64,000 nt of DNA from Pseudomonas sp. ANT_H4 (GCF_008369295.1 NZ_VOBG01000001.1:434001-498000); one strand, 5' to 3'; positions 9,148-19,582 are shown, numbered from the stretch's first letter. The notes: generated from the sequence alone by a model not told the origin. Made by a program: numbers and translations.

Positions 9148-9699
9148 CTACAAGTCCGACTCCTTGACCACCCGCACCTTCCCTGCATCCAGCGCATAAG
9201 CCGCATCAGCCAAGTCATTGTTGACCGTCTCCACCTTCAACGTGCCGGTCACCCACAGCGGTGTATAGATGTCATCGAGCGTCAATCCCTTGGGATAACG
9301 CACCAGCACCAATTGGTTGGGCGGTGGCGGCGGTACGTGAATGCACGCGCCTGGGTACGGCACCAGGAAGAACAGCGTGCTGCGACCCTTGGCGTCGGTT
9401 TCCAGCGGCACCGGATAACCGCCGATGCGGATATTCTTGCCGTTCATCGCGGCCACGGTCTTGGTGGAATACATCACCGCCGGTAAACCCTTGCTCTGCT
9501 TCAAGCCACCCTTGTCGGTAAAGGTGCCATTGGCTTCGGGGGAGTCGTGGTCAATATCCGGCATTTGTTCGAGGGCTTTCTGGTCCGACTTGGGCATCAG
9601 TTCCAGCCAGTCGGTTTCCGGCAGCTCGCCAGCATGGGCCAGGCCAGTGCCCAGTAAAAGAACAGTCAACAGAAGACGGCGCATGGAGGGGCTCGGCAA
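9148..9699 (-). CDS. Exported DUF3299 protein
   Basis: A protein of 183 aa (178 if started at the internal MRRLLL, 9684) with a clear Sec signal ending LAHA. The mature part contains the family-typical block FFLVPYPGACIHVPPPPPNQ, with a single cysteine and histidine close together that could bind a metal or haem. The DUF3299 family often occurs near ABC export genes, but here it is a single gene. Function is unknown. It is probably periplasmic, or lipid-free secreted, since no lipobox is seen. Confidence 0.8.
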   Translation of the reverse strand: MPSPSMRRLLLTVLLLGTGLAHAGELPETDWLELMPKSDQKALEQMPDIDHDSPEANGTFTDKGGLKQSKGLPAVMYSTKTVAAMNGKNIRIGGYPVPLETDAKGRSTLFFLVPYPGACIHVPPPPPNQLVLVRYPKGLTLDDIYTPLWVTGTLKVETVNNDLADAAYALDAGKVRVVKESDL

Positions 9700-9729
9700 A
9701 AGAAAGGACGAAAGTCGCCGGGCATTCTA

Positions 9730-9758
9730 GCCCTCTGCGCCTGCGCAGCGCAGAGGGC
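9730..9758. terminator. Hairpin between the GlsB-like gene and the DUF3299 gene
   Basis: GCCCTCTGCGC pairs perfectly with GCGCAGAGGGC (11 bp, 7-nt loop). It lies 13 bp downstream of the GlsB-like stop codon on the minus strand. No U tract follows, so it may stabilise the mRNA end rather than terminate by itself. Confidence 0.5.
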
Positions 9759-9770
9759 ATGGTCGCTGAA

Positions 9771-10016
9771 TTACTTCTTTTTCAGCAGACCGTAGATCAC
9801 CAGCAGCACGACGGCACCTATCAGCGCACCGAAGAAGCCGGCGCCCTGGCCAGCCTGGTAGATACCCAGCGCCTGGCCACCGTAGGTAGCAATCAGGGAG
9901 CCGGCGATACCCAGCAGGATGGTCATGATCCAGCCCATGCTGTCGTCGCCTGGTTTCAGGAAACGTGCCAGCAGGCCGACAATCAAACCGATAAAAATGG
10001 TTCCAATAATACCCAT
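9771..10016 (-). CDS. GlsB/YeaQ/YmgE family small membrane protein
   Basis: An 81-aa protein with three predicted membrane helices. Glycine-rich motifs GIIGTIFIGLIVGLLARF, DDSMGWIMTILLGIAGS and the tail FFGALIGAVVLLVIYGLL match the transglycosylase-associated/GlsB family of stress-induced inner-membrane proteins. A strong GAGGGAA ribosome site lies 7 nt before the ATG. The biochemical role of the family is not established. Confidence 0.9.
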   Translation of the reverse strand: MGIIGTIFIGLIVGLLARFLKPGDDSMGWIMTILLGIAGSLIATYGGQALGIYQAGQGAGFFGALIGAVVLLVIYGLLKKK

Positions 10017-10115
10017 GGCATTTCCCTCTGAATGAATTTAGCTAGAGCCTAGTCAGACTTTGGCATCCTGCAATCAGAGGATGGCGGATACCAATGGTTC
10101 CCGCCAACTCATGGC

Positions 10116-11201
10116 TTATTGTTCGGCGATCAGCGCCTCGACCTTGAGGATCTGCTGCTCCAGGGTCGCGCGATCCGCGCAACGCAGGTTGGCATGACCG
10201 ACCTTGCGCCCGACCTTGAACGCCTTGCCGTAGTGGTGCAGATGGCAGTCATCAATGGCGATGACCTTGTCCACAGGCGGGACAACACCGATAAAGTTGA
10301 GCATTGCGCTCTCGCCGACCTTGGCCGTCGAGCCCAAAGGGAAGCCCGCTACCGCCCGCAGGTGGTTTTCGAACTGGCTGCACTCGGCGCCTTCGGTGGT
10401 CCAGTGCCCGGAGTTGTGCACCCGCGGGGCGATTTCGTTGGCCTTGAGGCCGCCGTCGACTTCAAAGAACTCGAACGCCATCACGCCGACGTAATCCAGC
10501 TGCTTCAACACTCGGCTGGAATAGTCTTCGGCCAGGGATTGCAGCGGGTGGTCGGTGCTGACCACAGACAGCTTGAGGATGCCGCTGTCGTGGGTGTTGT
10601 GCACCAGCGGGTAGAAGCGGGTTTCGCCATCGCGAGCACGCACGGCGATCAGCGAGACTTCACCGGTGAACGGTACGAAGCCTTCCAGCAGACAGGCGAC
10701 GCTGCCCAGCTCGGCAAAGGTGCCGACCACATCGGCGGCGGTGCGCAGGACTTTCTGACCCTTGCCGTCATAACCCAGGGTGCGGGTTTTCAGCACGGCG
10801 GGCAGGCCGATGGCAGCGACGGCGGCGTCCAAATCCACCTGGGACTGGATGTCGGCGAATGCCGGTGTCGGGATGCCGAGGTCCTTGAACATGCTCTTTT
10901 CGAACCAGCGGTCGCGAGCGATGCGCAAGGCTTCGGCGCTCGGGTACACCGGGACGAACTGCGACAGGAAGGCCACGGTTTCGGCTGGGACGCTTTCGAA
11001 CTCGAAGGTCACCAGGTCGACTTCTTCGGCCAATTGACGCAGGTGATCCGGGTCGCTGTAGTCAGCCCGAAGGTGTTCACCCAGGGCAGCCGCGCAAGCG
11101 TCCGGCGCCGGATCAAGGAAAGCGAAGTTCATCCCCAGCGGAGTTCCCGCCAAGGCCAGCATGCGGCCCAGTTGGCCGCCACCGATTACACCGATTTTCA
11201 T
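10116..11201 (-). CDS. purK: 5-(carboxyamino)imidazole ribonucleotide synthase PurK
   Basis: ATP-dependent carboxylation of AIR to N5-CAIR in de novo purine synthesis. The 361-aa ATP-grasp protein begins MKIGVIGGGQLGRML, the PurK dinucleotide-fold N-terminus. ATP-grasp signatures follow, including LKTRTLGYDGKGQ (about residue 140) and EIAPRVHNSGHWT (about 265). The ATG at 11201 follows a TGAGG ribosome site. It is 12 bp downstream of purE, forming the usual purEK operon. Confidence 0.97.
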   Translation of the reverse strand: MKIGVIGGGQLGRMLALAGTPLGMNFAFLDPAPDACAAALGEHLRADYSDPDHLRQLAEEVDLVTFEFESVPAETVAFLSQFVPVYPSAEALRIARDRWFEKSMFKDLGIPTPAFADIQSQVDLDAAVAAIGLPAVLKTRTLGYDGKGQKVLRTAADVVGTFAELGSVACLLEGFVPFTGEVSLIAVRARDGETRFYPLVHNTHDSGILKLSVVSTDHPLQSLAEDYSSRVLKQLDYVGVMAFEFFEVDGGLKANEIAPRVHNSGHWTTEGAECSQFENHLRAVAGFPLGSTAKVGESAMLNFIGVVPPVDKVIAIDDCHLHHYGKAFKVGRKVGHANLRCADRATLEQQILKVEALIAEQ

Positions 11202-11213
11202 CAATCAACAACC

Positions 11214-11705
11214 TCAGGCGATGCGTGGGTCTGGATTGTCCAGGACGTTGTCTGTCTGCTCAGCGCGGAATTTTTTCAGTGCCACGTGAAACTGCGGGTG
11301 CTTGGCGCCCAGGATGCTGGCGGACAGCAAGGCTGCGTTGATCGCACCAGCCTTGCCGATCGCAAGCGTTGCCACCGGAATACCGGCCGGCATCTGCACG
11401 ATGGACAACAGCGAGTCCACGCCCGAGAGCATCGACGACTGCACCGGCACGCCGAGTACAGGCAGATGGGTCTTGGCCGCGCACATGCCCGGCAGGTGAG
11501 CTGCGCCACCGGCACCGGCGATGATCACCTCGATGCCACGGGATTCTGCTTCATCGGCATACTGGAACAGCAAATCTGGCGTGCGGTGGGCGGAGACCAC
11601 CTTCACTTCATAAGGAATGCCGAGCTTTTCCAGCATATCGGCGGTGTGGCTAAGGGTGGACCAATCGGACTTGGAGCCCATGATCACGCCAACCAATGCA
11701 CTCAT
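11214..11705 (-). CDS. purE: N5-CAIR mutase PurE
   Basis: Class I PurE converts N5-CAIR to CAIR, the step after PurK. The 163-aa protein carries the signature GSKSDWSTL (residues 10-18), VSAHRTPD and [11 protein letters not shown], which form the nucleotide site in class I enzymes. It is the first gene of purEK, with a GAGG ribosome site in the leader. Upstream is a gene-free gap of about 255 bp ending in a REP hairpin. Confidence 0.97.
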   Translation of the reverse strand: MSALVGVIMGSKSDWSTLSHTADMLEKLGIPYEVKVVSAHRTPDLLFQYADEAESRGIEVIIAGAGGAAHLPGMCAAKTHLPVLGVPVQSSMLSGVDSLLSIVQMPAGIPVATLAIGKAGAINAALLSASILGAKHPQFHVALKKFRAEQTDNVLDNPDPRIA

Positions 11706-11932
11706 CGTCGTGCCTCTTCTCTCTGGGCGCCCGCAGGCGCGTCAAAAAACAAACAAGCCACGCGGGAAATCCGGCGTGGCTTGTTGTACGAATTAGGGCC
11801 GGTTGGACCGGCCGAAGGCCGCGCAGTATACCGTAATACTGTAGATAAACAGCCCCTTGGACGACCATCTGTCTTACACCCTGAATCGGTGGTTTTATTG
11901 ACTCCAAGGTCAGCGAAAACACCGTAAATCAG

Positions 11933-11960
11933 TGTGGGCGCTGGCAAGCCAGCGCCCACA
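11933..11960. repeat. Perfect 13-bp palindrome abutting the LysR stop codon
   Basis: TGTGGGCGCTGGC and GCCAGCGCCCACA pair over 13 bp with a 2-nt loop. The element ends one base before the stop codon of the LysR gene. The sequence style resembles REP elements. It probably acts as a transcript end for the LysR gene and insulates purE from it. Confidence 0.7.
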
Positions 11961-12884
11961 TCAACCGAGTTCCGCCGGGGAGCTCTGCGCCACGCCACCT
12001 TCCAACTTGCGCCACAACAACCGCACATTGGCCTTGCGCACCAGCGCACAGCGGTACACGCGAATCTCCAGCGGCACATGCCATTGCGGACCGCCACAGA
12101 CTACCAACTCCCCCCGAGCCAGTTCGGCGCGCACGCTCAAGCGCGGCACCCAGGCGATGCCCAGGCCTTCCAGGGCCATGCTTTTAAGGCTGTCGGCCAT
12201 GGCGGTTTCATAAATGGTGGTGAAGCGCAGCGCGCGCTGGCGCAGTAGCAAATTCACCGAGCGCCCGAGAAACGCCCCCGCGCTGTAGGCCAGCAGCGGC
12301 ACGCTGCCTTCGCCTTCCAGGTCGAACAGCGGCTTGCCGTCAGCATCAGCGGCGCATACGGGGAGCATTTCGGTGTTGCCCAGGTGCAGCGACGGGAAGA
12401 TTTCAGCATCCATCTGCATCGCCGCGTCCGGGTCGTAGAACGCCAGCATCAAATCGCATCCGCCCTCACGCAGTGCATGTACGGCGTCGCCAACGTTGGT
12501 GGCCACCAGCCGCGTCGCGATGTTCAAGCCTTCGTTGCGCAACTGGGCGATCCAGCGCGGAAAGAAGCCCAGCGCCAGTGAGTGCGCCGCCGCCACTTGC
12601 ATGACTTCGCCCTGCCCGCCTTCCAGGTGATGCAGGTGACGCAGCACTTCACCCAGCTGTTCGACCACGGTACGCGCCGTCACCAGAAACAACTGCCCCG
12701 CCGCTGTCAGCTCAACCGGCGTGCGCGAGCGATTGACCAACGTCAGCCCCAGCGCTGCCTCCAGGCTGCGAATGCGTCGACTGAACGCCGGCTGGGTGAC
12801 GAAGCGACGCTCTGCCGCCTGGGAGAAGCTGTGGGTGGCGGCCAGGGCGCTAAAGTCTTCCAGCCATTTGCTTTCCAGATTCAT
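11961..12884 (-). CDS. LysR-family regulator divergent from aspA
   Basis: A 307-aa transcription factor. The N-terminal winged HTH is seen in LEDFSALAATHSFSQAAERRFVTQPAFSRRIRSLEAALG, and the effector-binding domain follows. The start MNLESKW at 12884 is preceded by GGGGAGGACGAG, an excellent ribosome site, so the upstream in-frame extension to 12968 is rejected. It is divergent from aspA across 181 bp containing a 10-4-10 inverted repeat. By LysR convention it probably regulates aspA and possibly the downstream symporter and asparaginase; this is inference. Confidence 0.9.
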   Translation of the reverse strand: MNLESKWLEDFSALAATHSFSQAAERRFVTQPAFSRRIRSLEAALGLTLVNRSRTPVELTAAGQLFLVTARTVVEQLGEVLRHLHHLEGGQGEVMQVAAAHSLALGFFPRWIAQLRNEGLNIATRLVATNVGDAVHALREGGCDLMLAFYDPDAAMQMDAEIFPSLHLGNTEMLPVCAADADGKPLFDLEGEGSVPLLAYSAGAFLGRSVNLLLRQRALRFTTIYETAMADSLKSMALEGLGIAWVPRLSVRAELARGELVVCGGPQWHVPLEIRVYRCALVRKANVRLLWRKLEGGVAQSSPAELG

Positions 12885-12969
12885 CTCGTCCTCCCCGGAC
12901 ACGCACCATTTTGGCTCACACGTTCGACATGATAGCCGGGTCACACCGACATTATGCCGTTTATGCATA

Positions 12970-12993
12970 GGCCAGTGCTTAATAGCATTGGCC
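12970..12993. promoter_or_regulatory. Inverted repeat in the LysR-aspA intergenic region
   Basis: GGCCAGTGCT-TAAT-AGCATTGGCC, a 10-4-10 palindrome with one mismatch, lies 86 bp upstream of the LysR ATG and 73 bp upstream of the aspA ATG. The placement suits a LysR-type operator serving both promoters. Confidence 0.5.
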
Positions 12994-13065
12994 CAAAATC
13001 TTCTGCAAGCCTAGCATTCACAGCGTTCCGGCCTAGCCCGGGTCCATATTGAGATGATTTCCGTC

Positions 13066-14490
<1,425 letters not shown>

Positions 14491-14823
14491 GCGCTGCTGC
14501 ACCGCTCACCAGGTTGAGGGACTAGACACCTCTCACCTTTTGAGGGCTTGGAGATTCATTCTCCAGGCCCTTTTTTTTGCCTGATGAAAGCGTGTAGCTG
14601 AAACCTTTAATCGCCCCGTGCAGACGTATAGCGCTCGCCTAGGTATAGTGCCGCCCCTCTTCGCGTCAGTGGTCGGCGGTAACGAGCCCCTGGGATGTGC
14701 GAAAGCCGCATGAATAACAACCCGCAAAAAGGATTGGGTCGAACCGTCGTGCACTGCCTGGTGCATTGCGGCGAATCGCGCCGTTCAGGGTTTGCCATTA
14801 GAAAAATCAGCGAGGAATACTCC
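14491..14823 (+). other. Gap between aspA and the AGCS symporter
   Basis: This 333-bp region holds the aspA terminator at 14544-14578 and presumably the symporter promoter. The symporter reading frame stays open upstream to 14695, but that extension is arginine/cysteine-rich and lacks a ribosome site, so it is treated as untranslated. Confidence 0.6.
14544..14578 (+). terminator. Intrinsic terminator after aspA
   Basis: GGGCTTGGAGA pairs with TCTCCAGGCCC (11 bp including one G-U pair, 5-nt loop) and is followed directly by eight T residues. Confidence 0.92.
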
Positions 14824-16275
14824 ATGCTTGAAGTCATCAACGACTTCCTCTCAGGGAAAGTACTGATCGTGCTCATTGTCGGGCTCGGTGGTTACTTCAC
14901 GATCCGCTCGCGTTTCGTTCAACTGCGTCACTTTTTTCATATGTTTTCGGTGTTTGGCAACAGCCTGAAAAGCAGCGCTGGCCAACTCAGCTCGTTCCAG
15001 GCACTGATGCTCAGCCTCGCCGGCCGAGTGGGTGCCGGTAATATCGCCGGCGTCGGTATCGCCGTAACCCTGGGCGGCCCCGGCGCCGTGTTCTGGATGT
15101 GGGTCACCGCGCTGGTGGGCATGTCCTCAAGCTTTATCGAGTGCTCTCTCGGCCAGCTCTACAAGCGCTGCGATTCCGAGGGCCAATACCGTGGCGGCCC
15201 GGCCTATTACATCCAGCATGGCCTGCACAAGCGCTGGCTGGGGATGGTCATGGCGTTCCTGCTGCTGGTGACCTTCGGCTTTGCCTTCAACGGCCTGCAA
15301 GCCCATGCCGTGACCCACTCGCTGAACAACGCCTTTGGCCTCGATACCACCTACACAGGCCTGGGCCTGGCGGTGCTGCTGGGCCTGGTGTTCGTCGGTG
15401 GGATCAAGCGGATCGCCTCGATTGCCGACTTGCTGGTACCAATCAAGACCCTGGTCTACATCGCCGTGACCGTGTACGTGATTGTGCTGCAATTTGACCA
15501 GGTGCCGGCCATGCTGATGACTATCGTCAAGAGCGCCTTTGGCCTGGACCAGGCTTTTGGTGGCCTGGTGGGCAGCGCCATCATCATGGGTGTGAAACGC
15601 GGCGTGTTTGCCAACGAAGCCGGCCTTGGCAGTGCGCCCAACGTCGCCGCCGTGGCCTCGGTGGAACACCCGGTGGCTCAAGGCGTCGTGCAAGCGTTCA
15701 GCGTGTTCCTCGACACCTTCGTCATCTGCACCTGCACCGCGTTGCTGATCCTGCTCTCGGGTTTCTACACGCCGGGCTTTGAAGGTGACGGCATTGCCCT
15801 GACCCAGAACTCCCTGGCGGCGGTGGTCGGTGACTGGGGCCGGATGTTCATCTCGGTAGCCCTGGCGTTGTTTGTGTTCACCTCGATTCTGTACAACTAC
15901 TACCTGGGCGAGAGCAACCTGCGCTTCTTGATCGGCGAAAACCGCAAGGCACTGATCGGCTATCGCGCCCTGGTGCTGGTGCTGATTTTCTGGGGTTCTA
16001 TTGAAAACCTCAGCACGGTGTTTGCCTTCGCCGACATCACCATGACCATGCTGGCGTTCGTCAACCTGATCGCCCTGGCGCTGCTGTTCAAGATCGCCAT
16101 GCGCATCCTGCGCGACTACGACGACCAACGCGCTGCGGGTATCAAGACCCCGGTATTTGATTCCAGCCAGTTCCCGGATCTGGACCTGGACTTGAACGCC
16201 TGGCCAGCCACCCCGCTGAAGCCTGCGCCAACGTCGCAGGCCAGCGCTGAACCGGTCGCCCAAGCGCAACGCTAA
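14824..16275 (+). CDS. Alanine/glycine:cation symporter (AGCS family)
   Basis: A 483-aa inner-membrane Na+-coupled amino-acid carrier with about 11 membrane segments. AGCS signatures are visible: GRVGAGNIAGVGIAVTLGGP (about residues 67-86) and GVKRGVFANEAGLGSAPN (about 257-274). The start MLEVINDFLSG follows a GAGGAA ribosome site. The C-terminus is a proline/alanine-rich cytoplasmic tail. Substrate is probably alanine or glycine; the neighbouring aspA and asparaginase genes make a role in amino-acid uptake likely. Confidence 0.93.
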   Translation: MLEVINDFLSGKVLIVLIVGLGGYFTIRSRFVQLRHFFHMFSVFGNSLKSSAGQLSSFQALMLSLAGRVGAGNIAGVGIAVTLGGPGAVFWMWVTALVGMSSSFIECSLGQLYKRCDSEGQYRGGPAYYIQHGLHKRWLGMVMAFLLLVTFGFAFNGLQAHAVTHSLNNAFGLDTTYTGLGLAVLLGLVFVGGIKRIASIADLLVPIKTLVYIAVTVYVIVLQFDQVPAMLMTIVKSAFGLDQAFGGLVGSAIIMGVKRGVFANEAGLGSAPNVAAVASVEHPVAQGVVQAFSVFLDTFVICTCTALLILLSGFYTPGFEGDGIALTQNSLAAVVGDWGRMFISVALALFVFTSILYNYYLGESNLRFLIGENRKALIGYRALVLVLIFWGSIENLSTVFAFADITMTMLAFVNLIALALLFKIAMRILRDYDDQRAAGIKTPVFDSSQFPDLDLDLNAWPATPLKPAPTSQASAEPVAQAQR

Positions 16276-16280
16276 AGGTG

Positions 16281-16322
16281 ACACGCCGCGTGGCCTTGGG
16301 CATGCTCTGGGCCACGCGGTGT
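16281..16322 (+). other. Hairpin between the symporter and asparaginase genes
   Basis: CGCGTGGCC pairs with GGCCACGCG, extended by ACAC/GTGT across a 2-nt bulge. No U run follows, so it may be an mRNA processing or stabilising element inside a shared transcript. Confidence 0.45.
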
Positions 16323-16344
16323 ACTCGTTCAGGAGATTTTTTCG

Positions 16345-17331
16345 ATGCCCCCTTCACACAACGTCATGGTGCTCTACACCGGTGGCACCATCGGCATGCA
16401 GGCCAGCGCCAACGGCCTGGTCCCTGCCTCCGGTTTTGAAGCGCGGATGGCCGATTACCTCGCCAGCCAACCTCAACTCAAAGTGCCCGCCTGGCGCTTG
16501 CGGGAAATGTCGCCGCTAATCGACAGCGCCAACATGACCCCCGCCTACTGGCAGCGTTTGCGTATCGCCGTGATCGAAGCGGTGGATGAAGGCTACGATG
16601 CCGTGCTCATCCTGCACGGCACCGACACGCTGGCCTACAGCGCGGCCGCCATGAGCTTCCAACTGCTGGGCCTGCCGGCGTCGGTGCTGTTCACCGGTTC
16701 CATGTTGCCGGCCGGCGTGCCCGACAGCGATGCCTGGGAAAACGTCAGTGGTGCCCTGGTTGCCCTGGGCAACGGCCTGGCGCCGGGTGTTCAGCTGTAC
16801 TTCCATGGCGAGCTTTTGGCCCCGACCCGCTGCGCGAAGATTCGCAGTTTTGGCCGGCATCCGTTTGCCACCTTGCAGCGCAACAGCGGCGTGGCCAAGG
16901 CCGATTCAATTCCCCAGGCCCTGAGTTATCGTCACGATAAAGCACTCGCCAGCGTCGGCGTGCTGCCCCTGGTGCCCGGCATTGACGCTGCGCAACTCGA
17001 TGGCCTGATCAACAGCGGCATTCAAGCACTGGTGCTGGAATGTTTTGGCAGCGGCACCGGGCCCAGCGATAACCCTGAGTTTCTCGCCAGCCTCAAGCGG
17101 GCCCGGGATCAGGGCGTCGTGGTCGTGGCGATTACCCAATGCCATGAAGGCGGTGTGGAGCTGGATGTGTATGAGGCCGGCAGCCGCTTGCGTGGCGTTG
17201 GCGTGTTGTCGGGCGGCGGCATGACCCGTGAAGCAGCGTTCGGCAAGCTCAATGCATTGATCGGTGCCGGGCTTGCATCCGCCGAAATCCGCCGACTGGT
17301 GGAACTGGACCTGTGTGGCGAGCTGAACTGA
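16345..17331 (+). CDS. Type I (cytoplasmic) L-asparaginase
   Basis: Hydrolyses asparagine to aspartate and ammonia. The 328-aa protein has the two catalytic threonine motifs of the family: YTGGTIGM near residue 11 and HGTDTLAYSA near residue 92. No signal peptide is present, which points to the cytoplasmic type I enzyme rather than the periplasmic type II. An AGGAG ribosome site lies 9 nt before the ATG. Its product is the substrate of the nearby aspartase, so the three genes can carry asparagine to fumarate. Confidence 0.93.
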   Translation: MPPSHNVMVLYTGGTIGMQASANGLVPASGFEARMADYLASQPQLKVPAWRLREMSPLIDSANMTPAYWQRLRIAVIEAVDEGYDAVLILHGTDTLAYSAAAMSFQLLGLPASVLFTGSMLPAGVPDSDAWENVSGALVALGNGLAPGVQLYFHGELLAPTRCAKIRSFGRHPFATLQRNSGVAKADSIPQALSYRHDKALASVGVLPLVPGIDAAQLDGLINSGIQALVLECFGSGTGPSDNPEFLASLKRARDQGVVVVAITQCHEGGVELDVYEAGSRLRGVGVLSGGGMTREAAFGKLNALIGAGLASAEIRRLVELDLCGELN

Positions 17332-17362
17332 TCGTCAGCGGCTGCGGCATGTAACTTGCTCT

Positions 17363-17387
17363 CTTCCAGCCAACCATTGGCTGGAAG
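17363..17387 (+). promoter_or_regulatory. Hairpin enclosing the ribosome site of the AraC gene
   Basis: CTTCCAGCCAA and TTGGCTGGAAG form a perfect 11-bp stem with a 3-nt loop. The GGAAG at the end of the right arm is the only plausible Shine-Dalgarno sequence for the ATG at 17393 and would be base-paired. It could also serve as the transcript end of the asparaginase gene. Confidence 0.55.
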
Positions 17388-17392
17388 CCTCC

Positions 17393-18385
17393 ATGCTTCA
17401 CTCTCACCTCACCACCCTCAACGCTGTCTCACTGGTACTCAATACCTTCAAGGCCGAAGGCGTACCCAGCGAGGCGCTGCTGGCCGGCAGCGGTATCTGT
17501 GGCGCGGACTTGAGCCGTGCTGACACGCGCATCACCACCAATCAGGAGATGCGTGTCTGCGCCAATGCCGTGGCCCTACGCCGAGACATCGGCCTGGAAC
17601 TGGGCCAGCGCATGCATGTGTCGTCCTACGGCATACTTGGCTATGCGCTACTGACCAGTGCCACCTTCGGTGACGCTTTGCGCCAGGCCCTGCGCTACCC
17701 GGCGCTGTTGGGAACACTTTTTGAGTTGCGCCTGGAGGAAGACGGCCAACGGATCTGGTTCACTGCCAGCGATTATCGGGAAAATCCGGCGCTGACTGAG
17801 TTCAATGTCGAGTTTTGCCTGGTCTCGCTGAAAGTCATCTGTGACGATCTGCTTGGCCAGCCCCTGCCCTTGCTCGGCGCCCGGTTCGAACACTGCGCCC
17901 CCGACTACAAGACGCGTTATGCCGAGAGCTTCGACTGCCCATTGCAGTTTGAAGCCACCGCCAATGCCTTCGCCTTCGACCGGCACTGGCTTGATCAGCC
18001 ATTGCCCCTGGCCGATGCCATCACCCACCAGGCCATGGCCGAGCGCTGCCGCAAGCAAAACACCGAGTTCACCGGACGCCAGGCCTGGCTGGGGCGGGTG
18101 CGCCTGCTGCTCGGCGCACAATTAAACGCGGCACCGGGCATTGATGGATTGGCCGAGCAGATGAACTGTTCCCCCCGCACCTTGCGCCGCCATCTCCATG
18201 ACCTGGGCTGCAGCTACCAGGAACTGCTGGACGAGCTACGCTTCGAGCGGGCCAAACAGTTGTTGGGAGCGGATGAACTGCCGATCTACCGGATCGCCGA
18301 GCAACTGGGTTTCAGCGAAACCGCCAGTTTCCGGCATGCCTTTATTCGCTGGAGCGGAGTCGCACCGAGTCAGTTTCGGCCTTGA
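17393..18385 (+). CDS. AraC-family regulator (OruR-like architecture)
   Basis: A 330-aa regulator with an N-terminal ligand domain of the Arabinose_bd type (about residues 20-200) and a C-terminal double HTH (about 235-330). The HTH region includes LAEQMNCSPRTLRRHLHDLG and IYRIAEQLGFSETASFRHAF. This arrangement is shared by amino-acid and polyamine catabolic regulators of Pseudomonas such as OruR and ArgR-like proteins. The acetylpolyamine amidohydrolase and polyamine-binding protein genes downstream suggest a polyamine-related effector; that is inference. Confidence 0.88.
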   Translation: MLHSHLTTLNAVSLVLNTFKAEGVPSEALLAGSGICGADLSRADTRITTNQEMRVCANAVALRRDIGLELGQRMHVSSYGILGYALLTSATFGDALRQALRYPALLGTLFELRLEEDGQRIWFTASDYRENPALTEFNVEFCLVSLKVICDDLLGQPLPLLGARFEHCAPDYKTRYAESFDCPLQFEATANAFAFDRHWLDQPLPLADAITHQAMAERCRKQNTEFTGRQAWLGRVRLLLGAQLNAAPGIDGLAEQMNCSPRTLRRHLHDLGCSYQELLDELRFERAKQLLGADELPIYRIAEQLGFSETASFRHAFIRWSGVAPSQFRP

Positions 18386-18541
18386 TGCGCCATGGGTGGG
18401 CGCGGCTGCTTCATTGAGGGGCGAATAACGGACACATACATTGGCCATATTGATCCCCTTTTGGCCGCTCCTGCCGTTCTCCAAAACCCGGCACGCCGCA
18501 ACACTGCAAGGCACACCCGTGAGCCTTTGGAGAACAACAAT

Positions 18542-19582
18542 ATGCTGACGATCTACTCAGACGATCATCATCTGCACCACGGCCGTTGCGAGTTGATGGA
18601 CGGGCAATTGATGCCCTGCTTCGAAATGCCCTCCCGGGCCGACCATGTACTGCAACGGGTCAAGGATCGCGACCTGGGCCCGGTGCGGGCGCCCCAGGAC
18701 TTTGGCCTGGCACCGCTGCAACGCATCCACAGCCGCGACTACCTGGACTTCTTCAAAGGTGCCTGGCAACGCTGGACCGAATTTGGCCAGGACGGCGACC
18801 TGCTGCCCTACACTTGGCCTGCCCGCACCTTGCGCCGCGTGTTGCCCACTAGCCTGCATGGCCAGTTGGGTTATTACAGCTTCGACGGTGGCGCGCCGAT
18901 CACCGCCGGCACCTGGCAAGCAGCCTACAGCGCCGCTCAAGTGGCGCTGACGGCTCAACAGGCCATCCAACAAGGCGCCCGTAGCGCCTTTGCCCTGTGC
19001 CGTCCACCGGGACACCACGCCGCCGGCGACTTGATGGGCGGCTATTGCTACCTCAACAACGCCGCCATCGCCGCTCAGGCATTTCTCGACCAAGGCCATA
19101 AAAAGGTCGCGATCCTCGATGTGGATTACCACCACGGCAACGGCACCCAATCGATTTTCTATGAGCGCAGCGACGTGCTGTTTACCTCGATCCACGGCCA
19201 CCCGGAGGCGGAGTTTCCATTTTTCCTGGGCTATGGCGACGAAGTGGGCGAAGGGGCTGGCGAAGGCTTCAACTTCAACTATCCGCTGCCGGCAGGTTCA
19301 GGCTGGGACAGTTGGAGCGCGGCCCTGGAGCAGGCCTGCCAGGAGATCGACCGCTACGGCGCTGACATCATCGTGGTCTCCCTAGGCGTGGACACCTTCA
19401 AGGACGACCCCATTTCCCAGTTCAAGCTCGACAGCCCGGACTACCTGGCGATGGGCCGACGCATCGCCCAATTGGGCAAGCCGACGCTGTTCGTGATGGA
19501 AGGCGGCTACGCCGTGGAAGAAATCGGCATCAATGCCGTCAACGTACTCGAAGGTTTTGAACACGAGGGATCTGCACAATGA
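18542..19582 (+). CDS. aphA: Acetylpolyamine amidohydrolase, histone-deacetylase family (AphA-like)
   Basis: Zinc-dependent deacetylase, 346 aa, cytoplasmic. HDAC-family active-site elements are present: CRPPGHHAAGD (tandem histidines), ILDVDYHHGNGT (zinc-binding Asp and His), SLGVDTFKDDP (second zinc Asp) and the C-terminal FVMEGGYAVEEIG. The start MLTIYSDDHHLHHG at 18542 follows TTTGGAGA; upstream in-frame codons are rejected. It overlaps the following polyamine-binding protein gene by four bases (ATGA). The pairing with a PotF-like protein matches acetylpolyamine amidohydrolase loci in Pseudomonas. It probably removes acetyl groups from acetylputrescine or acetylcadaverine for catabolism. 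Confidence 0.9.
   Translation: MLTIYSDDHHLHHGRCELMDGQLMPCFEMPSRADHVLQRVKDRDLGPVRAPQDFGLAPLQRIHSRDYLDFFKGAWQRWTEFGQDGDLLPYTWPARTLRRVLPTSLHGQLGYYSFDGGAPITAGTWQAAYSAAQVALTAQQAIQQGARSAFALCRPPGHHAAGDLMGGYCYLNNAAIAAQAFLDQGHKKVAILDVDYHHGNGTQSIFYERSDVLFTSIHGHPEAEFPFFLGYGDEVGEGAGEGFNFNYPLPAGSGWDSWSAALEQACQEIDRYGADIIVVSLGVDTFKDDPISQFKLDSPDYLAMGRRIAQLGKPTLFVMEGGYAVEEIGINAVNVLEGFEHEGSAQ

Noticed and set aside
18392..18541. N-terminal extension of the acetylpolyamine amidohydrolase
   Set aside because: The extension has no family similarity, and a good ribosome site precedes the internal MLTIYSDD start.
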